This document shows, piece after piece, positions 40,803 through 46,220 of a DNA stretch of 46,220 nt. The number at the start of each line of letters is the position of its first letter. The first letter of the stretch is position 1. The stretch spans positions 1-46,220 of the forward strand of contig CAIRYK010000014.1 in the NCBI GenBank assembly GCA_903882805.1, written 5' to 3'. The notes beneath the pieces were generated by a model. The model ran no database searches and was not told the origin of the DNA. It was given only the letters and a program-made list of their open reading frames with translations. Source of the stretch: an uncultured Bacteroidota bacterium (GTDB lineage: Bacteria; Bacteroidota; Bacteroidia; Chitinophagales; Chitinophagaceae). The position numbers were made by a program, and so were the translations under genes.

Positions 40803-42002
40803 CTATTTCGATTCTGTTATGGTTACTTCGAAGATTGTGCCTTCATTTAGTTTTGACGTTATGTTGAGTGTACCGTTTAGCCCTTTAAGTAAATGCTTTA
40901 CCAGCGCCAGCCCGAACCCATAGCCCTTTTCTCCATCAGTGCCGTCGCTCGATGCAGTATTGTAGCTGAGTAAGGCAGCAATCTGCTCTGCGCTAATACC
41001 TGCGCCTGTATCGCGTACAGTTATGTAAAGCGTGTTATTTGTTTCGGTTTGCACTACATCCAATGTAGCTACTACATCGCCCCATTTGGGTGTAAATTTT
41101 ATGGCGTTCGATATCAGGTTGCCCGCTATTTGCATCAGTTTATTTTGCGGAAACGAAATATCCTCGCCTGCGTTGAGAACGTTTACAGCAAGCTGTATGT
41201 TTTTGCTGCGCGCCTGCGGTGTATACAGTTGCTCCAGGCGTTGTTTAAAAGTTTGCAGCAACATGTCGTCGCGTTTCACTTTATTTTTCAGCCTTTTTTC
41301 TTCGCCAAGTATTTCATCGGCCAGTTCCAGCACCGATTTTCCACCCTTGTATATGAGACCAATAAATTCCAGAACCTCTTCTATGTTGTTGTCGCGACCC
41401 TGCATTTTCATAATATCGGCCAGTCCTATTATGCCGGCTATAGGGCCCCTTATATCGTGTATAACTCTGTTTTGCGTTTGCCTTACTTCTGTTACCTTGT
41501 TTTGCAACGACTCTACATATTGCATTGTTTTCAGCCGGTTCATTATTTCATCGGCTATTATTTTCAGCAGTTCTATTTTTTCGGCGGGCAGTTCTTTTGC
41601 TTTCTTGTCTAATACGCACAATGCGCCCAGATTGTGATTTTGAGCGCTCAACGGCACCCCGAAATAGAAGCGAAATTTCGGTCCGTCGGTTACAAAGCCT
41701 TCATCTTTAAACATGGGGTCTACCGATAGATCGCTGACCTGATAGAATTCGTTTTCATGTATTGTGTATTGGCATATACTCTCGTCACGCGGTGTTTTAT
41801 CTACATCAAACCCATAATTCGAAATCGTCCAGGTGGTGTAGCTGTCAACGAGATTGATCATGGATATGGGGCTGCCGGACACCTTGGCAGCCAGCTTAGC
41901 TAAGTCGCGAAACGACTCCTGAATATTGGAACAATCAACGTTTAGGTCCGCCAGGGTCATCAGGCGGCCCAATTCGTCTTTTGTAAATGGCGCAGCTTTC
42001 AA
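40803..42002 (-). CDS. Soluble GAF-domain sensor histidine kinase (orphan, TTG start)
   Basis: 399 aa with no membrane segment. A GAF domain spans about 25-160 (SPISMINLVDSYTTWTIS, DESICQYTIHENEFYQVSDL, RFYFGVPL, GALCVLDKKAKEL). The dimerisation domain has phosphoacceptor His in NRVIHDIRGPIAGIIGLADIM, an unusual HDIRGP box. HATPase boxes: N (AGNLISNAIKF), G1 (VRDTGAGIS) and G2 (GYGFGLALVKHLL). The start is TTG 42000-42002: an in-frame TAG lies 15 nt upstream, and the first internal ATG would remove the conserved FTKDELGRLMTLADL lead-in to GAF. No response regulator is nearby. Confidence 0.85.
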   Translation of the reverse strand: MKAAPFTKDELGRLMTLADLNVDCSNIQESFRDLAKLAAKVSGSPISMINLVDSYTTWTISNYGFDVDKTPRDESICQYTIHENEFYQVSDLSVDPMFKDEGFVTDGPKFRFYFGVPLSAQNHNLGALCVLDKKAKELPAEKIELLKIIADEIMNRLKTMQYVESLQNKVTEVRQTQNRVIHDIRGPIAGIIGLADIMKMQGRDNNIEEVLEFIGLIYKGGKSVLELADEILGEEKRLKNKVKRDDMLLQTFKQRLEQLYTPQARSKNIQLAVNVLNAGEDISFPQNKLMQIAGNLISNAIKFTPKWGDVVATLDVVQTETNNTLYITVRDTGAGISAEQIAALLSYNTASSDGTDGEKGYGFGLALVKHLLKGLNGTLNITSKLNEGTIFEVTITESK

Positions 42003-42161
42003 AAGTTTGTGTTTTAGCTAATGTACGTACACATAAATTGTTTGGATTTTGGCGACCGAAAAATTACATTGGTATTACATGCCCGAGCGAAAAAAGAGCT
42101 TGTAAGCAGGTATTTTATACTCGAAGCATTATTTTTGATGGCAAGAGCAATATCAGCATAT

Positions 42162-42647
42162 ATGGCAAAAAGCAATGGCAAGATCGAAACACATCTGGCT
42201 ACAAACGCAGATATCAACATGATTGTTGATATGCGGATGTTGTTTTCTGACGAACTTGTTGGGAAACAAGACGCCACCGCAGAAAATAGCCTTAGGCAAA
42301 GTTTGCTGCGCTATTATGCTGAAGAGCTCAACAAAACATGCCTATGCTGGTACGCAATAGCCGATAATATTCCAGTATCAATTGTAACAATGATATTGCG
42401 AAAACAACCAGGTAGCATAGTGAACCCAACTGGCAAGTGGGGATATGTAATGAATGTTTTTACACTCCCGGAGTACAGAAGACAGGGAATATCATCTATG
42501 CTACTCAACAAAATAATAGACCATGCAGTAGGTCTTGGCTATACAGCCTTTGAGCAACACGCCACCAAAGATGGCGAACCTGCCTACCTAAAGTTAGGCT
42601 TCAATAAACATACGGAGCCTACGTACAGGAAGTTTGTTGTGGGGTAA
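42162..42647 (+). CDS. GNAT family N-acetyltransferase
   Basis: 161 aa from ATG 42162, a normal GNAT length. The acetyl-CoA-binding block reads NVFTLPEYRRQGISSMLLNKII (about 98-119; the R-x-x-G-I/A motif is present), followed by GYTAFEQHATKDGEPAYLKLGFN. The frame stays open upstream to 42021 (other ATGs at 42021 and 42138), but those residues do not look like a GNAT fold. Substrate unknown. It stands alone, divergent from the GAF kinase. Confidence 0.82.
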   Translation: MAKSNGKIETHLATNADINMIVDMRMLFSDELVGKQDATAENSLRQSLLRYYAEELNKTCLCWYAIADNIPVSIVTMILRKQPGSIVNPTGKWGYVMNVFTLPEYRRQGISSMLLNKIIDHAVGLGYTAFEQHATKDGEPAYLKLGFNKHTEPTYRKFVVG

Positions 42648-42781
42648 GGGTGGGGGGATATATATTCTTCGTTACCTTCAATTGTGTTTTAGCAAGTAGT
42701 TGGAAGGACCAAGGGGGCAACATACAATGTCAGTACAACTGCAATCGTACATATTGGATAGGGTATTGTAACGATTTTTTT

Positions 42782-42790
42782 TAGTTTTGA
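42782..42790 (+). promoter_or_regulatory. -7 box upstream of the GldL-like gene
   Basis: TAGTTTTGA, a TAnnTTTG match, 14 nt before ATG 42805. Confidence 0.4.
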
Positions 42791-42804
42791 TTTAGATTTA
42801 GATT

Positions 42805-43170
42805 ATGAAACACAACGTACTCAATCCGTTATTTTATATAGGACTGTTGTTTATTACAATTGGTACCTTGTTCAAAATTCAGCATTGGCAATATGGCGCA
42901 TTGAGTCAGTCTTTTGGCATTATTTTGGAGTTGCTATTTTTTGTACTCGTGATCGTTGAAATTTTGACTTCAAAGAAAGCTGCGCTCAGCCATAAAATAC
43001 TGTTTGCATCAATATTCATCATCCTTCCTGTTGTCGTCTACTTGTGTCTTCCTGCCTTGCTTTTTATTTTTGCAATACTACTAATTGGCTCAATTTACCT
43101 GACAAGGATAAGAAAAAGGTTTTTATACACCAGAATTGAGCTAATTGCAAAGGATTTCGATGCATTATGA
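42805..43170 (+). CDS. Small GldL-like membrane protein
   Basis: 121 aa with four hydrophobic segments (about 9-21, 33-50, 62-80 and 83-97). The N-terminus has GLLFITIGTLFKIQHWQYGAL, which resembles the helix pair of the gliding motor protein GldL (consensus-like GTLFKIxHWP). No gldK, gldM or gldN is nearby, and the GldL C-terminal coiled coil is missing. Stand-alone short proteins of this kind are common in Bacteroidota and their function is unknown. Confidence 0.65.
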   Translation: MKHNVLNPLFYIGLLFITIGTLFKIQHWQYGALSQSFGIILELLFFVLVIVEILTSKKAALSHKILFASIFIILPVVVYLCLPALLFIFAILLIGSIYLTRIRKRFLYTRIELIAKDFDAL

Positions 43171-43276
43171 TTGTCGAAATGGTGTAAATGTATTTGGTTA
43201 GGTGAGTTTAATTATTGGCTACAGTTAGATAAAATTTTTTTCTATTGACGGTGAAGATTGGAAAAAGAGATAGAAT

Positions 43277-44037
43277 TTATTTTTTGTAGAATGGAGCAAT
43301 AGTATCAAAATAACCGAAAGTACCTTTGCTTACAAAATCAACAAATTCGCCACTTTTTAAAAATTGTTGCACCAACTGTCCGGCGGTATTGTACAAAAGT
43401 TGGGTATCCCCATCTGCATCAATGCAAAAAACATAATGTGGCGGTTCGTCTGTATTCGGGAACTGCATCCATCCTAAGTAAGCAGCTTTAACTGCTGGTG
43501 TGCTTTGGAATAGCTGATTTAAAGCATGTATGATGTTGGTAGGATAATTTACCGGTTGATCTATCAGCGCCTGTGTTTCTTTCTGAATATTAATAGTTCG
43601 GGTAAGACTATGAAATAGTCTACCAGATAATAACTCTTCTATTTCATTGGGTAGCAGTTCCTTGCCATAGTCAGAATAGGGATTTAACAGAAATGTGGCA
43701 CCCTTAGCGAAATTAAATAAATCTTCGCCTTTTGCCGCCAAGTAGTTTACTTGCTCTTTTATTACTCCCTTATCAAATATTCTATCTGTTGACGTGAATA
43801 CTGGAATTTTGCCATCTCCGAATGAAACTATTTTTACTGTAGTATCTTTTTGTAAAACCTGTTTTCCTGCAGACAAGCCAACCTGATCTGATAGAATGAG
43901 TAATTCTTCCGAAAGTAATTTCTTATAAAAATCTGCTCTTATTGTCGGGTCAGATGCTGCTTTTTTTAACAAGATTTCTAATTTATTATTTGCTTCGCTA
44001 TTCCTTTCCTTCTTTTCAAAAAATCAAATAAACCCAT
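43277..44037 (-). pseudogene. SseB-like protein with N-terminal homopolymer frameshift
   Basis: The frame ending at 43277 is open up to about 44016 and encodes an SseB-type protein: NNKLEILLKKAASDPTIRADF, a serine-sensitivity-enhancer-like core (VNYLAAKGEDLF, GKELLPNEIEELLSGRL), and a C-terminal domain (AVKAAYLGWMQFPN to FVSKGTFGYFD). The expected start MGLFDF (ATG 44035-44037) is in another frame, joined through a run of six A at 44018-44023. Adding one A restores MGLFDFFEKKERNSEANNK and a 253-aa protein. This may be a sequencing error, phase-variable slippage, or a true pseudogene. Without the fix, translation would have to begin at a TTG such as 43970-43972, losing the N-terminus. Confidence 0.75.
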
Positions 44038-44234
44038 TTAGTCATTTTTTTGCATTAAATGTACTAAAGTTGGTAAGACAACCTTAATGAATTAAGTGCG
44101 GAACCAACCATTGCTCTTCGCTCTGACCGCTCTCATTTTCGTGCCCTTACGGACAAAACTTCGAACCGAATAGAGGATTTTTTTTGAGAAAAATACTAAT
44201 TACATATTTCGTCGTAAGTAGGAACGAAGGGTAT

Positions 44235-44636
44235 TTACTCAAAATATTTTTCAAGCTTTCCTTCTGTATCATCGTATGAGAAATAAACAATACTGCGTGC
44301 TGAAAATACGTCTGGGAACTTGATAATTTCTTTCATTATCAAAATTGCATCATCGACAGAGATTTTACTTTTTCTAATGAGGGAGCGCGCAGCTTCGAAT
44401 GCTATATCTTTTATTGGATGCTCGAATTTGTTGTCTATGACATTCAATAATTCTAATAATAACATTTCAGATACGTATTGTCTTTCAGATGGTGGAATGC
44501 GGCAAATTTCCTCTATTACGGCGAAAACAGCGTTAGGAGATATTGACAAACTTTGGTCAATCAAATCAAGACATCGCTGCTTGTTATTATAAGGGAACTT
44601 ACAATCTATTAAATTCAAAAAATCTATCTCTTTCAT
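44235..44636 (-). CDS. Hypothetical 133-aa helical protein
   Basis: Not recognised. 133 aa, no signal peptide or membrane segment, acidic. It looks all-helical with repeat-like spacing (LDLIDQSLSISPNAVFAVIEEICRIPPSERQ and AFEAARSLIRKSKISVDDAILIMKEIIKFPD), reminiscent of short HEAT/ARM-like or immunity proteins. It sits alone in the low-GC right-hand end beside the frameshifted SseB-like gene and the zeta-like pair. An immunity role is a guess from context only. Confidence 0.55.
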   Translation of the reverse strand: MKEIDFLNLIDCKFPYNNKQRCLDLIDQSLSISPNAVFAVIEEICRIPPSERQYVSEMLLLELLNVIDNKFEHPIKDIAFEAARSLIRKSKISVDDAILIMKEIIKFPDVFSARSIVYFSYDDTEGKLEKYFE

Positions 44637-44763
44637 TGTTTAGATGTTAGGGATGTGAAGATAGATACGATCTTGGGCAAAATATCCACTTCCTGCTTTA
44701 ATGTTGCCGGTACTTCCTTAGTTGCGATGCAGGCAAGTTATGGTAAACGCGATTTGCTTGTAA

Positions 44764-44792
44764 TTGGAATCAATCATTTTTTGTAATTTTGC
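44764..44792 (+). promoter_or_regulatory. Promoter of the zeta-like operon
   Basis: TTG (44764-44766), 17-nt spacer, TAATTTTGC (44784-44792): a full-consensus promoter. Only 3 nt separate the -7 box from ATG 44796, implying a leaderless transcript. Confidence 0.65.
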
Positions 44793-44795
44793 CTT

Positions 44796-44960
44796 ATGAA
44801 GAAATCTTCAAATACAGAACAACGTGTAGCGCATATTCTGGAGAGAATGCGAAAAGCTATGCCGGAAATAAAGCGCCAGATTGAAGTTTATGAAAAAAGT
44901 ATCCAGTCTGGCAATCTGATTAAATCAACGAAAGTAACAGTGCAATCTGGAAATGTCTGA
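44796..44960 (+). CDS. 54-aa small protein before the zeta-like kinase (possible antitoxin)
   Basis: 54-aa helical, basic protein (MKKSSNTEQRVAHILERMRK and so on, with KAMPEIKRQIEVYEKSI). It starts 3 nt after a consensus promoter and its stop (TGA 44958-44960) overlaps the zeta-like ATG (44953) by 8 nt, so the two are translationally coupled. Size, order and coupling match a toxin-antitoxin layout with the antitoxin first. No family is recognised. Confidence 0.72.
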   Translation: MKKSSNTEQRVAHILERMRKAMPEIKRQIEVYEKSIQSGNLIKSTKVTVQSGNV

Positions 44961-45555
44961 ACAAACCCTTTTAGTAGTCGCTGGCTGCAATGGTTCCGGA
45001 CAATCCTCTTTTTCCAAATCATTAGTACCTGCTGAGTTTCTGCCTTTCGATTATGATATTCATTTCCTGAAATTTTATGCGTCTTTATTTGATTCAGATT
45101 TCCGGGAGGAAATGGCCCACAATATGGCTTTTGCCGAACTTGAAAATCAAATTAGCCAGGCAATAACCAATAAAGATAATTTTTGTTACGAAACGAATTT
45201 TAATTCTACTCCTCTTTATTGGCCGCAACATTTTAAGGAAAATGGATACAAGCTTCATCTTATTTACCTTTGTCTTGATACAATTGAAGAAGCAAAGCGG
45301 CGAGTAGCTATTCGTGTGCAGAATGGAGGGCACTTTGTATCTGATATTGAAGTAAAAAAAAGATACTTTGACGGATTTGCAAATTTAAACACTTATTTTA
45401 GCTACTTCGACCTCATTGATATATTTGACTCCTCTGCTTATTCTAAAGAACCAAAATACATCCTTTCAATAGAGGATGGGGTGATAATAATAAAAAGAAA
45501 TCTACCTGAATATCTGGTTCATTTAATACCCGAAATTGCGAAAAGTGTTCAATAA
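44953..45555 (+). CDS. Zeta-toxin-like kinase with altered P-loop (Lys to Gln)
   Basis: 200-aa P-loop kinase of the zeta toxin/COG4185 group, whose members phosphorylate UDP-sugars or other small substrates. Fits: AGCNGSGQSSFS (10-21), YETNFNSTPLYWPQ (about 76-89), LIYLCLDTIEEAKRRVAIRVQNGGHFV (about 101-127), VKKRYFDGFANLN (about 132-144). In the Walker A motif Gln17 (codon CAA at 45001-45003) stands where Lys is nearly invariant (GSGKS/T). Loss of that Lys should impair ATP binding, so it may be inactive, neutralised, or use another substrate. A one-base change (AAA to CAA) explains it. Confidence 0.8.
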   Translation: MSEQTLLVVAGCNGSGQSSFSKSLVPAEFLPFDYDIHFLKFYASLFDSDFREEMAHNMAFAELENQISQAITNKDNFCYETNFNSTPLYWPQHFKENGYKLHLIYLCLDTIEEAKRRVAIRVQNGGHFVSDIEVKKRYFDGFANLNTYFSYFDLIDIFDSSAYSKEPKYILSIEDGVIIIKRNLPEYLVHLIPEIAKSVQ

Positions 45556-45628
45556 AAGCTCTTTCTATGGCAAAATGGTACGATATAACGTTAAGGGTAT
45601 AAATCCAAAAACACACTTTGACCAATCC

Positions 45629-45979
45629 CTACTCCTCCAAATTTTTAATCATTGTAAATAACATTCTGGAGAGCGAATCATACTCCTTTTTAAGCTCTTC
45701 AAATATTTCAGTTGTCATTTCATTTTCCTCTATCAGAAAACTAATAAGAGCTGCACACTCGAACGTCGAACCCCGAGCTGTTACGTAGAAATTCCGCCTG
45801 TCTTTTTTGCTGAACTTAGCGCTTCCTTCTGCAATATTCAGCATTATGCTCAGGCTGGCCCGTCCTAATTGGTCTCTGGCATAACCAGGAATAGACTTGT
45901 TGCCCTTTAATAATCGATAAATTACTTGATTCACCGAGTACGCTTTTTTATAAACGTCGAGATTTTCATATGGAAACAT
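45629..45979 (-). CDS. Four-helix-bundle protein (S23/avd-like family)
   Basis: 116-aa protein of the four-helix-bundle family related to the 23S rRNA intervening-sequence protein and to Avd of diversity-generating retroelements. Blocks: YENLDVYKKAYSVNQVIYRL (4-23), QLGRASLSIMLNIAEGSAKFSKKDRRNFYVTARGSTFECAALISF (about 37-81). Common in Bacteroidota as free-standing genes, often near rRNA or tRNA. No reverse transcriptase or template repeat was seen nearby, so a DGR link is not supported. It lies 102 nt from tRNA-Leu. Confidence 0.82.
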   Translation of the reverse strand: MFPYENLDVYKKAYSVNQVIYRLLKGNKSIPGYARDQLGRASLSIMLNIAEGSAKFSKKDRRNFYVTARGSTFECAALISFLIEENEMTTEIFEELKKEYDSLSRMLFTMIKNLEE

Positions 45980-46027
45980 TAGGTGAAAATATTCTTTTTG
46001 GAGCGAGAAAGGGAGCGGGAGCGAGGG

Positions 46028-46080
46028 AAAAATGGGAAAGGGAGGGTTCGCTCTCGCTCACCTCTCCCTTTCCCATTTTT
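46028..46080 (-). terminator. GA-rich bidirectional terminator downstream of tRNA-Leu
   Basis: 19-bp inverted repeat with one mismatch (46028-46046 with 46062-46080), 15-nt loop, with five A on one side and five T on the other. On the minus strand it begins 2 nt after the tRNA-Leu 3' end and ends in TTTTT. Confidence 0.75.
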
Positions 46081-46081
46081 G

Positions 46082-46165
46082 TGCCCAGGACTGGATTCGA
46101 ACCAGCACATCCTTGCGAACGCTGCGACCTGAACACAGTGCGTCTACCAATTTCGCCACCTGGGC
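46082..46165 (-). tRNA. tRNA-Leu (anticodon CAG)
   Basis: 84-nt class II tRNA. On the minus strand the acceptor GCCCAGG pairs with CCTGGGC, the D arm contains AAATTGGTAGA, the anticodon loop is TTCAGGT with CAG at 46129-46131, the variable arm is long as in Leu tRNAs, and the T arm is GCTGG-TTCGAAT-CCAGT. The gene ends with discriminator A at 46082; no CCA is encoded, so the cca product must add it. A plus-strand frame over this region (45970-46173) is an artefact of the tRNA sequence. Confidence 0.97.
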
Positions 46166-46190
46166 AGTTATGATTTGTGTTTCAGGGAGC

Positions 46191-46199
46191 GCAAAGGTA
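46191..46199 (-). promoter_or_regulatory. -7 box of tRNA-Leu
   Basis: Minus strand TACCTTTGC, a full match, 25 nt upstream of the tRNA 5' end. The -33 region lies at or beyond the window edge and cannot be judged. Confidence 0.6.
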
Positions 46200-46220
46200 A
46201 TGATAAGGTTGATAATTCGG

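Noticed and set aside
43171-43276. Extra small gene between the GldL-like and SseB-like genes
   Set aside because: The 106-nt gap has no open frame with a start and no hairpin worth reporting.
45629-45979. Diversity-generating retroelement (avd-like protein)
   Set aside because: No reverse transcriptase, template repeat or variable repeat was seen; only the four-helix-bundle gene is present.
45970-46173. 67-codon plus-strand frame near the right end
   Set aside because: It covers tRNA-Leu in antisense and the hairpin at 46028-46080; this kind of frame is a well-known annotation artefact.
1-46220. CRISPR array, IS element or prophage
   Set aside because: No regularly spaced direct repeats, transposase, integrase or phage structural genes were found on either strand.

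Overview
The window looks like a chromosomal segment of a member of the Bacteroidota, probably near Chitinophagaceae/Sphingobacteriia. The evidence is recurrent TAnnTTTGC-type -7 promoter boxes, little sign of Shine-Dalgarno sites, families typical of the phylum (DUF3078, DUF1573, DUF2490, CarboxypepD_reg-like, a GldL-like membrane protein, bacilliredoxin, four-helix-bundle/S23-like protein), and a tRNA gene without an encoded CCA end. Species cannot be decided from the sequence alone.

Layout. 1-315 has no convincing gene, only a cluster of small hairpins. 316-5342 (minus) holds a class III PHA synthase catalytic subunit (phaC), a membrane fatty acid hydroxylase, an RND/MMPL exporter and a CarboxypepD_reg-like protein. 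5454-8760 (minus) holds ComEC and a secreted transglutaminase-like protein. 8968-12280 (plus) holds a bacilliredoxin, guanylate kinase (TTG start) and a TMTC-like membrane protein with C-terminal TPRs. 12392-17573 holds scpA, a DUF3078 barrel, the PHA synthase partner phaE, a divergent PhaJ-like (R)-enoyl-CoA hydratase and a thioredoxin-like protein. 17623-24931 holds rarA, a CAP-domain protein, an S1/P1-type zinc hydrolase, GtrA, a broken endonuclease/exonuclease/phosphatase gene, a DinB-fold protein and a CocE/NonD hydrolase. 25030-31118 holds a YbiT-like ABC-F protein, an acetyl-CoA acetyltransferase, an AhpD-like protein, an orphan histidine kinase and pcm. 31205-36766 holds three tandem DUF1573 genes, a GT9 glycosyltransferase, a Sua5/YrdC protein, a YoeB-type toxin-antitoxin pair and cca. 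36861-40552 (minus) holds DUF2490 and a sulfur module (TauE/SafE, metallo-beta-lactamase/double rhodanese, and a YeeE remnant cut by a deletion). 40803-46220 is more accessory: a GAF kinase, GNAT, a GldL-like protein, a frameshifted SseB-like gene, an unknown gene, a 54-residue ORF plus zeta-toxin-like kinase, a four-helix-bundle protein and tRNA-Leu(CAG).

Working together. The main functional theme is polyhydroxyalkanoate metabolism, spread over 28 kb: thiolase (acetoacetyl-CoA), PhaJ-like hydratase ((R)-3-hydroxyacyl-CoA from beta-oxidation), and the PhaC and PhaE subunits of a class III synthase. PhaE carries an unusual Asn/Trp-rich NPF-repeat insert. No PhaB reductase and no phasin were recognised. 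A second theme is oxidation and transport of reduced sulfur, where an apparent deletion fused two neighbouring YeeE-family genes. Three genes are interrupted in the sequence as given: the EEP hydrolase by an in-frame TAA, the SseB-like gene by a homopolymer frameshift, and the YeeE gene by deletion.

Promoter boxes often sit only 3-8 nt before the start codon (scpA, histidine kinase, GT9, cca, zeta operon), which suggests leaderless transcripts. They also show that several upstream-extended starts are wrong. All assignments come from reading the sequence; no database search was run.
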